Origin: Ophioderma brevispina
Taxonomy: Eukaryota; Echinodermata; Ophiuroidea; Amphilepidida; Ophiodermatidae
Reading direction: 5' to 3'
Assembly (NCBI GenBank): GCA_023653785.1
Contig: JAMKCH010078985.1
Location: 93,327-157,326, forward strand
DNA: 64,000 nucleotides
This document shows, piece by piece, positions 1-12,096 of the stretch. Made by a program: the position numbers and the translations under genes. Under the pieces are notes generated by a model. The model searched no databases and was not told the DNA's origin. It saw nothing but the letters and a program-made list of their open reading frames with translations. The stretch's first letter is position 1. Each line of letters starts with the position of its first letter.

Positions 1-127
1 ATCCAGATGCAGAGTTCCACTAATGAATCGCAAATGTCGCAAATGAAAGACCTCGAAGGACAATGCAAAGAAATATTACAAGACTGCAGTAAGTTCCGTG
101 AGCAACTAGCGAATTTGGATAAAGAAG
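1..127 (+). CDS. Coiled-coil exon of a split gene (gene 1, 5' end outside window)
   Basis: Open in frame 1 from the first base and ends in a good donor (aaag, then gttagt, GT at 128-129), so it leaves in phase 1. The 42 residues are rich in Gln, Glu, Lys and Leu with heptad-like spacing (for example ILQDCSKFREQLANLDKE), as expected for a coiled coil. The exon start lies outside the window. Its phase matches the exon at 6138. I do not recognise the family; the coding status rests on the open frame, splice site and phase agreement. Confidence 0.6.
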
Positions 128-1539
128 GTTAGTTTTTGAATACACTTGCCCCACCAAAAGTTTATAGTAGCTGTCAGCGATAGTATCAGTCTCAGAATCA
201 CTAAAAGTTTTGGACAGTTTGATGGGTTAGCCGACATGAGAGGCATTTTCTTGATAAAAATCAACATGATTGCGAGCAGGGAGGAAGGCCATACCTGAAA
301 AAGTGTCTGCTTCTTCAACACACTTGAAATGTATTTGTCGGTGTTACGACCGTTGATTATCTAAGATATATAACCGTTTTGGTATTGTTTACAGAATGAC
401 AGCCTCTATTGCGTTGTACAGGTTGTACAGTGTAATCAGAGTAATTTGCCAGCAGCTAAGATGTGTGAGCGGATTTTGCATTTTTACAAACACACATATT
501 TTTAAATTTTACCAATTATAAAACCTATAGATTGTTATTTTCAACATTTGTAATTTTAGGATAGATACCCATTTTTAGGTATATGCAAAATAAAATTTGT
601 GTATATATTGTTGAAAAGCCATTAAAAAAAAATGGATGTTGCTGTTAAAATTTAATAAAAAAAAACCCATGGACAATGTGGATTTTACAAGAAAGAAAGC
701 TGCCCTTGCAGCTAGATACAGGATTTTGTACTCATCTTAACTACATTTTCATTCTTTCCACATAACAATATAAATTGGCGTTAAAGTAGCAATTTGATTT
801 TAAGTGTTGTGTTTTAAATTAGTAAACACCAGAGGTTTGCGATTCTAAGCCATGAGCGGTAAAAATAAAAATTCACAGCAAAAGTGTTGACTTGATTTTT
901 CATATTATTCTAAAGTCAAAAACCCATCCATACATCGATCTTGGACGTCACATTCTCCTTTTTAAATGGAGTGTTTTTCCTTCTTGTGATCACTGATCAA
1001 CAGTTTTAAACAATTTTGTAGTCTTTTCAGTTAAATCTGCACAATCGAAACAAACAAGAAATAGTCGATTCAAACACACACCAACAGTGCGTTATTAAAT
1101 TTTGACAGAGAAAACCAGAAGAAGCAAAACTCAGAGAGTCCAATCAAGGCAGAATCCGGTGACAAACAATATGAGGAAGGAAGCGCTTTGTTGTCATAGA
1201 AGCATCAGTGATCAAACAACTTAGGCAAGGAAATAGGCACATGTATGTACAGATAACGATATGTCCCTTGAAGATACTTTGGAGCACATAATGAACATGT
1301 GACAGGAAACACTTTCATAGCATCATTTTATATCCTTGATTTTGTCTATTAAGAAAAAATAGCGCCTTGGATTTAGATATGAAAAACACTTAAAACATAA
1401 CAATTATTTTGTTATCTTATGGCAACAAAAAGCAGAGGGTGTTGTGAACCAATCAACACAATGCACGCGGGACGTGCCAATACTGTACTGTATAAAACAC
1501 ATGTCATAGACTAGACGAGATTCTCAAAAAGTCTTGCTT

Positions 1540-1890
1540 AATTAAGGAAGTCCAGACTTTTTAGTAGAAGCGTTTCAAAACTTTCTAGACTGATTTTTTG
1601 TGATGATTACGAAAATGCCGGTTGCTTTGCTGAATTTTGAGTGAAACGGGGTCAACATGTAACAATTCAAAATGGCCGCCAAATGCATTTTTTTTTAAAT
1701 CTATTTATTTTTTTGTAATTAATGCGTTTCTACTTTTTAAAATTTATCCGACTTAATTCTATATACCGTTCCTTGAAAAGTGAGCATATTTTCCAATAAC
1801 TACCAGCATAAGTTCTCCCCCCTCCCCACGAGCCCAAATTGGAGGAAAGAGAAAAAGAAAAGAAGAAAATTCAAATGGCCGCCAAAATAA
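1540..1890 (-). repeat. Degenerate tandem repeat, GGCGGCCATTTTGAA family, reverse orientation
   Basis: On the minus strand this reads like the array at 4800-5480: a GGCCATTTTGAATT segment followed by TGACCCCGTT, then AAGCAACCGGCATTTTCGT and AAAAATCAGTCT. The core (as AAATGGCCGCCAA on plus) occurs near 1670 and again near 1874, giving a spacing of about 200 bp. It is a second, inverted copy of the same family inside one intron. Confidence 0.6.
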
Positions 1891-4799
1891 TGACGTAATA
1901 ACATGAAAAATACTATCATTCCTCAATTTTGTTTTATTCAAAAATTATGTTATATAAAGAAGGACAGATACATGGAGAGTAAAGTAGTAGTACTGTACCG
2001 GTGTTGCAAAAAGGGAAGACTAATTGAGGCGGAGGGTTAACGTCTAAATGCCATGACATTCTTTTCTAGTTGTCATTAGAATAAGATATAAGGCATCGGC
2101 CTAAATGCATGTGTTTTTTTTTTAAATTTTTTGTATGGCACTTTGTATAGGGCCTAGCTCTAGGTGATACTTTTTATTTATGCAAATATATAAAGAATGT
2201 CTGGACCTTCGAAATGAATTGCAAGATTTGGAAGGGCCTCATAACAGCATATCTTCCATATATTCGTAGGAAGTGAAGGGGATCGTCAGACGAGTAATGA
2301 TAGTTATCTTTCCCATTTTGGTTGATTGGTACGACGATCAATAGAGTTCAGTCAGCTTGTTCTTACAAACAACTTTCGAAAAATGGATTGGCATGTACTA
2401 GATTTTAGTAAAAGTTAAACTAAGACTTTCAAGATATATTATCTGAAATTAGAATAGTTAATCCTAGTGGCTCGAAGATGCCGTGAACTATACGCCCGAA
2501 TTAGAGAAGGATAAGGGACAACAGGTCGAACGTCATCGGTTTACCCCCCCCCCCCCTACAAAAAAGATTGGACACCTTGGTATTAGTATTGACCCTCTTT
2601 ATCAATGTCCGGTAGTTAGTACTCTCAAAATGTTGTTGTCACTTTTTCAATCGGGGTCAATTTCAGGTTAATAGGGTCAAAACTTTTAAAATGTTCCAAT
2701 CGTGTTGAATGTGTGCAGGTTGTTCAGCCTAGTCATATATGCACGGAAGCCCTGGTAATGTCGAGTAATTTAGTTCAATAAGGATAAAAGGTAGAGGAGA
2801 GAATCTCAATTGAAATAAAAAAATAAGTATTGTAAAACATTTTTTTAAACGGGCTGCTGAAAGCAAAGAAAAAACTCAAATTTTGTATAAAAAGGGGTTT
2901 ATAAAAACTCTTCAATCTCACACTTCCTATATGGTGGGAAAACTACATATATATTTAAAAGGTTCATTGCACCGATAAGTTTATTCTGTGAGAAGTTAAA
3001 AGAGAAACCAATATGGGGTATGTGGAATATGGTGGTTGGAATATGTATAATTTGGAATAGTAAGTTGTGCTGTAATTAAAAATGGATATCTGTAATATCA
3101 GAACAATGGTGTACTATGGAAAGAATCGTAGTTTAGAGCATTGGTTTGGGAGACTTGCATTTATTGCTTTAACTAAATTGTAAATCTGAAACATATGTTA
3201 GGACATTATCGTGGTCAATTTTTTTTTTATCGTGTCGTTTAAAAATCATGGCCATTTTCTGCAAAATAGGTGTAAAATCTCCAAAAACAGGTTATTTTAT
3301 GGGGGTAATGATAATATAAGACGCAATAGCAGAGGTTTGTTAGTAGATATGTGAAACTAAAGCTGCCGAATGATAATTTGAATGTACAATTTCCATTGGA
3401 AAAAGATTCCCAATTTAGGCGAATTAGTGAATATATTAAAATGTAGTATAACATGGTTTTTAAACAAGTTGATTAAGGTACGTCATGCAATTTCAACCGT
3501 CGTTAAAGAAAGAAGAAAAAGTTATCGAGACCTGAGCTGATTTGCAAAAACGTAATTAACTCATATTACGTTTTGAGGAAAGCCGTATATGTTTCTTGCT
3601 CAATTGAAAAGACATCTATAGAATTGTTGAATCTACCAAACAAAATCCTATCTGCATCTAACAACAAAATTCCTATCTGCATTAGTTATGAACGATCAAA
3701 TTTAATATGAAAATTCAATGGTGATAACTTCTTTATGTTCAAACAGAGAGATAGAGTTCAAAACAAGGATAGCTTTACTTCCAATTCATTATTTTATCTA
3801 ATACTCATACCTTAGAGGAATCTCTACGAATGAAACTTTCTGGGCAGATGAATGTATCTTTTGTTAAATGTACTGAAAGATTATGATCATTTTAGTATGT
3901 GCTCTAAAAATATATTATTTTGATAAAATCAGTTTAGGGATTGTTATATATTCCTTGATGAACTATTCCTTGAAGTACGTTTAGAAATAGATGGTTGGAA
4001 CATCGAAGAAAACGAATGCAATTTAATAAATGTTTTAATAATGTTGGCTCATATTCGGTCCATAATGAAGAATGAATAAAATGATGGAAACCATTTCTGT
4101 TTTCTACTTGTTTCAATTAGAGATTAAAAATTAGTCCAACTGCAGAAAAACAAAGAAACGATTACCTAAAATACAGGAAAATTTGTGGAACGTATACTCA
4201 AAAACTACTTGAAATTTTTAAGTAATACTAAAAATATATGTTTTAGTGTTGATATTGTGAATTGTTAAGGAAATATGGTTAACATAATAAATGCAGACGT
4301 TATCTCTTTTAGGGTAAAGATAAAAAAAAAAGTGAATAGTTTATAGTGAGGTGTCCGCACTTAGAGATCTCATTCATCTTACTTAGTCAAAAGGTTTTTA
4401 GATACCTAAGGGACTGTTAGTCTTAATGTACAGATTTTTTTGGAATGTATGTTGCGCAGCTTAGTTCTCAAAAGTAAAATTCGAAAGGATAAACAGCATT
4501 TAATAGTCCACATATTTTCCTTCACTTAATTATGAATAGCAGTAAGTATTGGGACATGCCTCTTGGGCTTTTGAAATGCATGTAAGCCTTTGAAAGAAAG
4601 AGAGAAATCATATAGGCAACCACATCCAGGCATTCTAATCTTGATATTTACTTGCATACATAAAATCATGACCTTTCTAAACATTATACCTTCTCTTGTA
4701 TCTATCTAAGTACGGAGAAAGGGAAATCATGTATTAAAGATCCTTGTCAGTCTTTGGACTAGCATGCAAACTAATACCTCACTTTTGACTTTTCAGTGA

Positions 4800-5480
4800 A
4801 AAACATTGTATTTTGGTAGCCCCATTTTGTAAATTTTTTGATTCCCTTTGCACTCACAGCCAGAAAGTTAACTGGCATACCAAAAATATAAGTCTGAAGA
4901 AGTGTATCAAACACCTTATACTAAAACAGACAGTGGAGTGACTTTTACAATCTTGGTTTAGACCGATACATAGGTCTATGGTATTTAGCGGCCATTTGGA
5001 ATTTGATCAACATATACCCCTTGGGCTACAAAACTTAAACTGAGAAGTTGTTGATAATAATATTAGGTCTACTTCACAAATTACTCACCTTCGAGAGACA
5101 GTATGTTTAATAAAAGAATTATTGTTAGATGGTACGCCTAAAATTAAGTTAAGTTTTGTATGATAATTTGGCCGGCCATGTTTGAACTTTGGTCCAATTT
5201 TACCCTGGGGCTTAGATTAGGATTAATAGTTAGTGTTAATACACAGTTGCAAAAAGTCTGTGTTAGAAGAGGTAAGTTTAATGTCTGTTAACTGTTCGGA
5301 AAAATTACGAATTTTATCTGTGACTAAATTTAGTGATATTTTGGGGGGCCATTGAATGGCTTGAATTTTGACCCCGTTGCACCCAAAAACAGAAAGCAAC
5401 CGGCATTTTCGTGATCAGCATAAAAAATCAGTCTCGAAACCAATGTTTTCAAATGCTTATACTAAAAAATGCATCATGAA
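4800..5480 (+). repeat. Degenerate tandem repeat, about 175-bp period
   Basis: A core resembling GGCCATTTTGAATTTTGACCC recurs near 4818, 4990, 5170 and 5345, spacing 172, 180 and 175 bp. Between cores, motifs such as TATACTAAAA and GTTAACTGGCAT or CAACCGGCATTTTCGTGATC also recur in diverged form. This looks like an old satellite-like array within an intron. Confidence 0.6.
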
Positions 5481-5989
5481 GTTTCTTTTCACGAATTCCG
5501 TCTTGTCTATCCAGTAGGGATTGTAAAATGTGTAAAAAAGTAGTTAGAACCATAAAAGATATTCATGATCCGCTAAAAATTCACCAAGTACTAATGCATG
5601 TGGGAGAAAATGAGTGTAAATATCAGGGTTTTTTTAAATGATTTGGTTATATCACAGACCCTTATGGGATGAAATATAAAAAAAATGATGCATTTGAAAA
5701 ATGACCAATACCCCATCAGGCAGCAGAACGTGACCTAGGAACAGGCAGGTCTCGCATGATGCCTCATTTCTCAACGCATCCAGAATCATGTCATACATAT
5801 GGTTCAATGTAACAGAAGACCTTATCAAAGTTTGGTTCAAAGGGACATGACTCCCTAAACTATCGTTTGCAAAAATTATCTGCGTGAGAAATCTAGAAAT
5901 GTTCTATTCCACGTTTTGTTTTTCTCACTCATATACAAGACATTGCGACTATGGACATAGAGGGAGGAACGGGAGAGGGGGGGACTGAG

Positions 5990-6028
<39 letters not shown>

Positions 6029-6137
6029 GACAGAGGGGGAAACGAGATATGCATGTTTTGAAAGTAATTCATGAAGCAATGTTTTTAAAAAATATGAATA
6101 AACATCAAGTTAAACTTTATTTGGGATTCGTAAACAG

Positions 6138-6200
6138 ATGGAGAGAAAGTTAAGCTGCATCTCGAAGATCGAGTGAAAGCCATGCAAGACGAACAGCAGG
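6138..6200 (+). CDS. 63-nt coiled-coil exon of gene 1
   Basis: Bounded by an acceptor (gtaaacag, AG at 6136-6137) and a donor (cagg, then gtaatg, GT at 6201). Reading with the single carried base from the exon ending at 127 gives about 21 charged residues including KLHLEDRVKAMQDEQQ, continuing the coiled coil. It enters and leaves in phase 1 and is a multiple of three, so it could be skipped without breaking the frame. No known family is recognisable. Confidence 0.6.
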
Positions 6201-6289
6201 GTAATGAACCTGGGCACAATTAGTAAACTGTGTTTTTTAAAATGTTAAAATGTAAGATGAAACAGGGCCCGTTTAGCCAGGAAATTTTA

Positions 6290-6440
6290 TTTGGGGGGGG
6301 GGGGGGGCGGAAGTCGCCAGGAGCGGACCTTTTTTGTCGAGAAGAAACATTTTTTTCGCTCGCTGCGTTCGCGGTTGCCCCAAATTTTAACCGTCGCATC
6401 CAAAATCTGAGAGCGGGGGGGGGGGAGGGAGGGGGGGGAA
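6290..6440 (+). repeat. Two poly-G tracts
   Basis: Runs of G at about 6292-6307 and a G-rich stretch at about 6415-6439 frame roughly 110 bp. The overlapping small open frames on both strands come from the homopolymers and are not genes. Such runs are prone to length error and could form G-quadruplexes. Confidence 0.6.
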
Positions 6441-7512
6441 TTATACGGTGCAATGAAACATCATCAGCGTTAATAAAACGCTAGGCATATAGTAGTAATG
6501 CGTGTAAACCACTGCATTAACCAATAACAGTCGAGTAACCACAACACTGGCAATAACACGGCGCATTTAATTTAAACACACAAAAGCGACCTTCAACATG
6601 GCAAGCGGAACCTTCGACATGATAAAGCGGACCTTGTCATTTTTGGGGACCCACCCTGGCCTAACGGGCCCGGATGTAAATTGATCAGTCTTTTGTGCCA
6701 TCATTTTCCCTTATGCATTCTGCTATGCAGGGCCAGTAAGTATCCTGGACGAGTTATGTTTTAGAATATTAAGTATTATATGATCCTGTTGCATTGCAGC
6801 ATCCTTACACTGCGCCATCAGTGGGTGAAATACACTTAAGTCTGAGCGGGTATTCACAATGGAATTGTCACTTAGGGGGGGCGCGTAGGGTGGCTTTGCT
6901 CATAGGCATGCGCAAAACTTTCCACAAGCTAACTTAGGCCAAAAAAAATTGTTGTATTGGAGTAAATACAAATTTTCAAATAGGGTAGGGAGGGTGGCTT
7001 TTTTTTTTATAATGCATTACTACGTCAAATCATCACAAATAGTTTATGTAATGCTATTAATATTGAGACTTTTGACTTATTATTATTTTTTTTTTTTGAA
7101 ATCTAAAGAGAAGTTGCCAAGTTACAGAAGAAACACAAAAAATATTGAGGAAAATCGGTTAAACATCATGGTTTAAAAACAACTTGAAAAATAAGAGTTT
7201 GAAAAATCAATAAAAAAAAATTAGGGTAGGTATACTCTTTTGACAGGGATTTGATTTTCAAACTTAGGGTCGGGCGGGTTACTCCATTGCAACAATTTTT
7301 TTTTTTTTGGCCTACTATTTATATATTGTAGTCCACTCTTTTCTCATATGTAATGCTGACAAACACTATCTAACACCCGTTTTTGTAGTGATTTGATTTT
7401 TATCCAATCAGAAAACCTAGCCAGCTTTATCGGAGGCGCAAGGCTTGCCGATTCGTTATCTCAATAAGGCCTACATAGTGCGAAAGAAGCTGGCAATCTG
7501 ATGACTGAGCAG

Positions 7513-7631
7513 AAGAAAAAAACACAAAAAACTTGACCTCCAGACTACAAAGGAACAAATTGACAGCAAGTCAGCGGAATGAAGCATTGAAAATGGACAG
7601 GGACTCAACTGTAACGGAATTACAAATGACC
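7513..7631 (+). CDS. Basic coiled-coil exon of gene 1
   Basis: Follows a tandem acceptor: AG at 7508-7509 and at 7511-7512 are three bases apart (NAGNAG type) and both keep the frame. It ends at a strong donor (gacc, then gtatgt, GT at 7632). Entered in phase 1 it is open throughout and leaves in phase 0, encoding a Lys/Asn/Arg/Gln-rich helix-prone stretch ending near DRDSTVTELQMT. It continues the coiled coil of the earlier exons. Family unknown. Confidence 0.6.
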
Positions 7632-7814
7632 GTATGTGTGGGCGTTTCCTAATTCTTATAAATAATCAGATATTTTCATTCATTCCATTGGGTTGATTCA
7701 CTAGTATAAAAGAAAGTTTAGAATAATGTTTAGAAATTCTTGACAAATTATTTTTATAGATGTTAAATGGCTTAACGTTTATAGTCGATTTCAAAATTAA
7801 GTGATACTCTTGAT

Positions 7815-8200
7815 ATTTCGATAGGGGGCTATTGATATGGGGTTCAATCCCTGGCCATGCGGGGACTAGGCCTTTGTTGCATTACAAAACTTTATGTGGT
7901 CCATGGTACAAAGTACAAGTACAGAATCGGCTTATTGGAAAACTGATGCATTCAGTTCTACAATGGTCGGTTCAGATAGAAGGATTATGCCCTATGGTTG
8001 GACACGGATGTCAAAATCCTCTTTGTCTCTAATCTCTTAATAGCAAGGTTGTGGCCCATTTTGATGGTCAAATATAAAAAAAAGTAGTTGTGTTTTGTGT
8101 GGCATTGATATAAAAAGGCTTTCAATATTACTGATATTGAATGCATTTTTTTTGCAGTGTCAAAGCCGTTAAAGTTCTGTTCAAATTAACAATGTCAATG
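7815..8200 (+). repeat. Dispersed repeat R1, copy 1 (possible SINE)
   Basis: Near-continuous similarity to 22310-22527 joined to 23651-23830: GATATGGGGTTCAATCCC, GACTAGGCCTTTGTTGC, ACAGAATCGGCTTA, TCAGTTCTACAAT and CTCTTAATA all occur in the same order. GGTTCAATCCC resembles a pol III B box, which suggests a tRNA-derived SINE, but no clear A box is visible upstream. It lies in intron 3 of gene 1. Confidence 0.65.
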
Positions 8201-8935
8201 ACATTAATTGCTGTTGTTTCATATTGAGACTTCAAATGAAACATCCAAGCTCTCTTAGATGTGAAATAATGTATTTTAGGTCAAACATTATTTACTAGCT
8301 ACTATTCCTCTAATTGTATGAGTACCACAAACTTTTTACCTGTGGCCAGTAAGTAATCCTCTTACCTCTCACGTCACGGTGAATGGACAGACCTAAAACT
8401 TTTAATGAGGTATCACTTAAAAAAAAAATCTACTATATGTATTGAACAAACCACCAAAGTTACTTTGCCATGATTCATATTCAGCATTTACACATCCGGC
8501 AAGTTGACTAAACATGATCTACAAATGTTAACATCCTAAACATCATCAAAATACTGTTTTTCAAGAATTCTAAACACTCTTTTACATAATAAGTTGTATT
8601 AAATAAACAAATCGGACTTGTTTGAGGTTAGGTTTTGACGTTAGGGATATACGGTGGGTGTGAGACTTATTGTTGAGGTTTGGGGGTTATATAGTTTATT
8701 TCGCGCGAAAATTTTTCTCAATTACAAGTGAAGCAAAAGCCAAACGGGATAGGGGCGAATGATTAAAACAACAATCAAACACATTTTCAATGAAAACAAC
8801 AACACCATATATATAATCAATATATCCAACCAATACAAACAAACGACACAAAAAGAAAGAGGGCACAGCAAAACAAAGAGAGAGGCAAGCAACCTGAGCA
8901 GTGAACCTAATATTTTTGCAATTATTCACTTATAG
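8201..8935. other. Intron sequence, nothing recognised
   Basis: AT-rich sequence between repeat R1 and the next exon. I see no open frame with splice sites, no clear repeat and no RNA gene. Confidence 0.4.
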
Positions 8936-9078
8936 ATCATCAAGAGAATGCTGATTGAAGAAGTTGAAAGGCGATTATGCTAACCTCAATAAAGCATTCC
9001 ACAATGTGGAAGAGTGCACAGGAGCGGTCAAAGAAGAACAGTGATCTGACAGCAACGGTGAAGACACTTACAGTAAGA
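8936..9078 (+). CDS. Coiled-coil exon of gene 1 with two single-base excesses
   Basis: The acceptor (cttatag) has AG at 8934-8935. The donor is either GT at 9079 (aga, then gtaagt) or GT at 9073; the two differ by six bases. In phase 0 the exon starts IIKRMLIEEVE, shifts frame near 8970 into DYANLNKAFHNVEECTGAV, and shifts again near 9030 into NSDLTATVKTL. Each shift corresponds to one extra base. The exon is 143 nt, so removing two bases gives 141, a whole number of codons, and restores phase 0 to phase 0. That fits assembly indels or recent gene decay. Confidence 0.5.
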
Positions 9079-9420
9079 GTAAGTTATAGCCATGCATATT
9101 AGCAGATGTGATTTTACATTGTTAGAATTGTTCTGTAACTCCCCAACGCCTGGTATGCTCTTGCCTTTTTTGTTTACATATTATTTAAAGCAAAAAAAAC
9201 ATAAAACTAATAAAAATAAATAAATAAATAAAATATAATATCTTGGGAGTGAATGTCACGTGCCAGAAATAATATCTAGAATGAGCATGCTGAGGAGGTT
9301 TTCATGATGTGAAAAGGTATTGGTCATTGGCGAGTGAAAATTATTGTAATCACAGAAAACATTGGTACAATTGAATTTGTAATACGTGCTATACGTTCTG
9401 TGTTGTTCGCTCATATCCAG

Positions 9421-10970
9421 CACGAAATTACAAGCAAAGGAAACACAACTGAAGGAACTTCCAGCTCAAGCCGCGATTTCGGCTCTCGACCGGAAACGAG
9501 GGAGATTTCGACTTCCACTGAGAAGGATGATAATTAAACACCAAATCACCACTGATCAGAAAAGATGGTAGCATTGACATTCAGAAAAGCTTGAAGACAA
9601 AGGAGCGTTTTTCGGTTGCACTGGAGGAAAGAGGCAGTCACAAACAACGCATCAGATGGAGATGATGCCAATAATTCCGTGATAAAAACCTCACATACAA
9701 GGAGTCCTTTATCGCGGCAGAAAATGGAAACTCGGAGCTGATTAAGGCAAGGATAAGGAGGTTCGACCAGGACCTTCTTCAGGTGGTGCGCGAAAAGTTA
9801 TCACTGTAAGTGACAGCAAAAGAAAGATCTATCCAGTAGTGCAAAAGAATCGGAGTCATCAAATTTGGAAATTATGAATGCACTCTGACATCCAACAGGA
9901 GGTGAGTTTGAAACCATTCTACGTCAACAAACGATGACGTTTCGAAGATTAACCGAGCAGAGGAGTATGATGGTGCAGCATAAGGATTGATGTTGGCGAG
10001 AGAATTTCAGATTGGGCAGTCACAGATATCAAATTACTCTCACCATAGCGGTTGGACGGGAGCATAAAACACCCAATTTAGCAAGACCCATCGGAAACCT
10101 TCTTAAGAACACCAAACCTATGGAATTAATTATCCGTGTGGTGTCAAGCCAGACAAGCCAGAAACAGTAGCCGTCCGAAAGCAAAGTTTCAACCAGGAAG
10201 ATATTGTTAGTTGGCCTCTATTCCAGATAAACCAGCGTTGTATTACCATCTAAGACAAAATTCGATGATTCAGGCTTATCTGGCACGATGATGTTCCACA
10301 CAGTAAACGTTCATGGTAAAGAAAAGTACAGTGACACAGCCGTCTCCAACGAACATCCATTCCAACGACCGTAACACAATCCATACCCACCAAGAGTTCA
10401 AGTAACACCTTTCAAGATTCAGATTGCATCACAGCAGGCAATAAACATTCACCCCTGACAGTTCAAAAGATTACAGAACCTGACAAGGCCCGCCTTTGAA
10501 TCTCGACCAGATGTCAGACGAGATGTTAAAACCGGGAAAAAAAAAAGAAACATAGCTTATCGTGCACATGCCTTTCGTTTGGATTACATTTGGCAACTGC
10601 AACTAACAAAGAGTCAACACCACGCACCTTACCACAACAAACGATTGCGTCAAAACGAAGTGACACACTGTCTAGGGACGTCTGCAATGCAAGTATTACC
10701 TTCCTTTGGATTTAATTCTGTATCCGTAACCGACGAAAGGCTACGCTCGAATACGACACAAAATCAGGAGAAGTCGCTTGAAAGAGAGAAAATAGGCCCA
10801 GTGTTCATCTGGAATATTCCAGCATCGACATTGGAAATACACGTCAAGTTGGGAGTGTAACCGCAGGTGGGAACCACAAGACACTTTGTCACTGGACGGA
10901 TAACAGTCAGGAGCAGTGGCCCGATTTTTGTGTTGGCGAATTTTCAGGCGACTCAACTTCACAGCATTCG
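9421..10970 (+). CDS. Large Ser/Thr-rich disordered exon of gene 1, many frameshifts
   Basis: Begins after a good acceptor (tcatatccag) and ends at a strong donor (cattcg, then gtaagt, GT at 10971), phase 0 at both ends. Entered in phase 0 it reads HEITSKGNTTEGTSSSSRDF and on, low-complexity and hydrophilic. The coding frame then jumps at least nine times, yet nearly every 30-60 codon block stays open in one frame with the same Ser/Thr/Lys/Asn/Gln-rich composition. Examples are NTKSPLIRKDGSIDIQKSL near 9540, a VRPGPSSGG block near 9765, QDSDCITAGNKHSPL near 10420, and the final GGNHKTLCHWTDNSQEQWPD near 10870. Base composition is clearly less AT-rich than the flanks. Indel errors or a decaying gene would both produce this. 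Confidence 0.45.
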
Positions 10971-11604
10971 GTAAGTGAAATTATCAATAGGTGCGTGCAT
11001 TGCTCTTACGTACCATAATTTCGTTGTGCTCATCTTTTCCCAGTACCATTTTCTACGAGTCCTTTCAAATTTCGCTCTGGTCTAATTTGATTGGTAACTC
11101 AACAATTTATATGACGTACAATAAATGGCTTTCCATTAGAGGCTGCTGTTGTTATCAAAAGAAAGCACATTGGGTCTATTCTTTAGTAATTGACCATTTA
11201 TATGTAGCCACTTGCTAATTAGCAGTGCTATCGTCTAAAGGAAGAGCCAGTGAATGTGATAGCACTGCCTAAATTATTTTGTTGTTTGCTGATATGCCTT
11301 GCTAATTAATGTTAATTGGGTCTACTCTCATTAAAGAGAACCTTTTAAAAAGAGTGCGCCCTCACACATTTTCAACACCCATAATTATACAATGCATTTA
11401 TGTGTTAACTCTTAGTGGACCTGCGGGAGGTATAAATAAAACCCATGGGTAAAATTGATAGCTGCATATTTCTAACAAACGGGCCAAGTGCATTTATTTA
11501 TTTATTATAATTATTTTTTAACCGCGAATCGGAAGTCATTGAAGTGAATATAATCAGCGGTGTAGAAATCTGGAAGTAGTGTCGTGGTGGACATGCACGG
11601 TTAA

Positions 11605-11820
11605 TCAAAGATCATAATTCGACAACTCAAAGATCATAATTCGACAACTTATTTTTTTAATTTCCCGCTGACCAAAAATAGGACCCACTGGTCCACCGTA
11701 CAATGGCCATACAGTCACCGCATTACTGGCATCGTTGCCATGGTTGTAAATTTGCGCACTATTAATATCCTCTTCAGGCTCAGATTTCGACCCAATATCC
11801 AATAATCCGATCACAGTCAT
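11605..11820 (-). CDS. Unassigned minus-strand ORF within an intron
   Basis: An ATG-started frame of 71 residues; the first 55 or so look protein-like (SKSEPEEDINSAQIYNHGND, then WPLYGGPVGPIFG). It lies in the last intron of gene 1, on the opposite strand. A possible acceptor sits just upstream on that strand near 11830. It could be an exon of an antisense gene, a transposon fragment or chance. The 3' part overlaps a 22-bp direct duplication and is probably not coding. Confidence 0.25.
   Translation of the reverse strand: MTVIGLLDIGSKSEPEEDINSAQIYNHGNDASNAVTVWPLYGGPVGPIFGQREIKKISCRIMIFELSNYDL
11608..11651 (+). repeat. 22-bp direct duplication
   Basis: AAAGATCATAATTCGACAACT appears twice in immediate succession, an exact local duplication consistent with slippage or a recent insertion footprint. 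Confidence 0.7.
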
Positions 11821-12096
11821 ATCCCCTGGTCACTATACTGTGATAATAAAGTGCGGGCGTAGATCAAATAAACCAATGTATAACAAAATTCGTAGTCCTT
11901 CATGAGTAGTTGGTATGCAATAATGTCATGGAGACAGCACTTAAAGTGGTCACGTGCGATTGCCCCATTACAAAGCCATGCTTTTAATTAGATTCATACC
12001 CTAAACTCACTGTATAATTGGCCAATTCATTGAATTATTTATCTTGTATAAATCCTCGTTTTAGGTAAAAAGTAACACAGCGCTATTCCTCGCCAG

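Larger units (their letters stand above)
128..6137. other. Long AT-rich intron 1 of gene 1
   Basis: About 6 kb without credible coding sequence. It holds two stretches of a degenerate tandem repeat (1540-1890 and 4800-5480, listed separately), a poly-C run at 2546-2557, and a purine run with GA and GACA repeats at 5990-6030. The remaining sequence is AT-rich and shows nothing I can name. Confidence 0.5.

Noticed and set aside
9740..9808. Alternative coding frame AAENGNSELIKARIRRFDQD with donor at 9808
   Set aside because: The parallel frame with VRPGPSSGG and SKRKIYPVV continues without interruption past this donor and fits the large exon better; kept only as an alternative.
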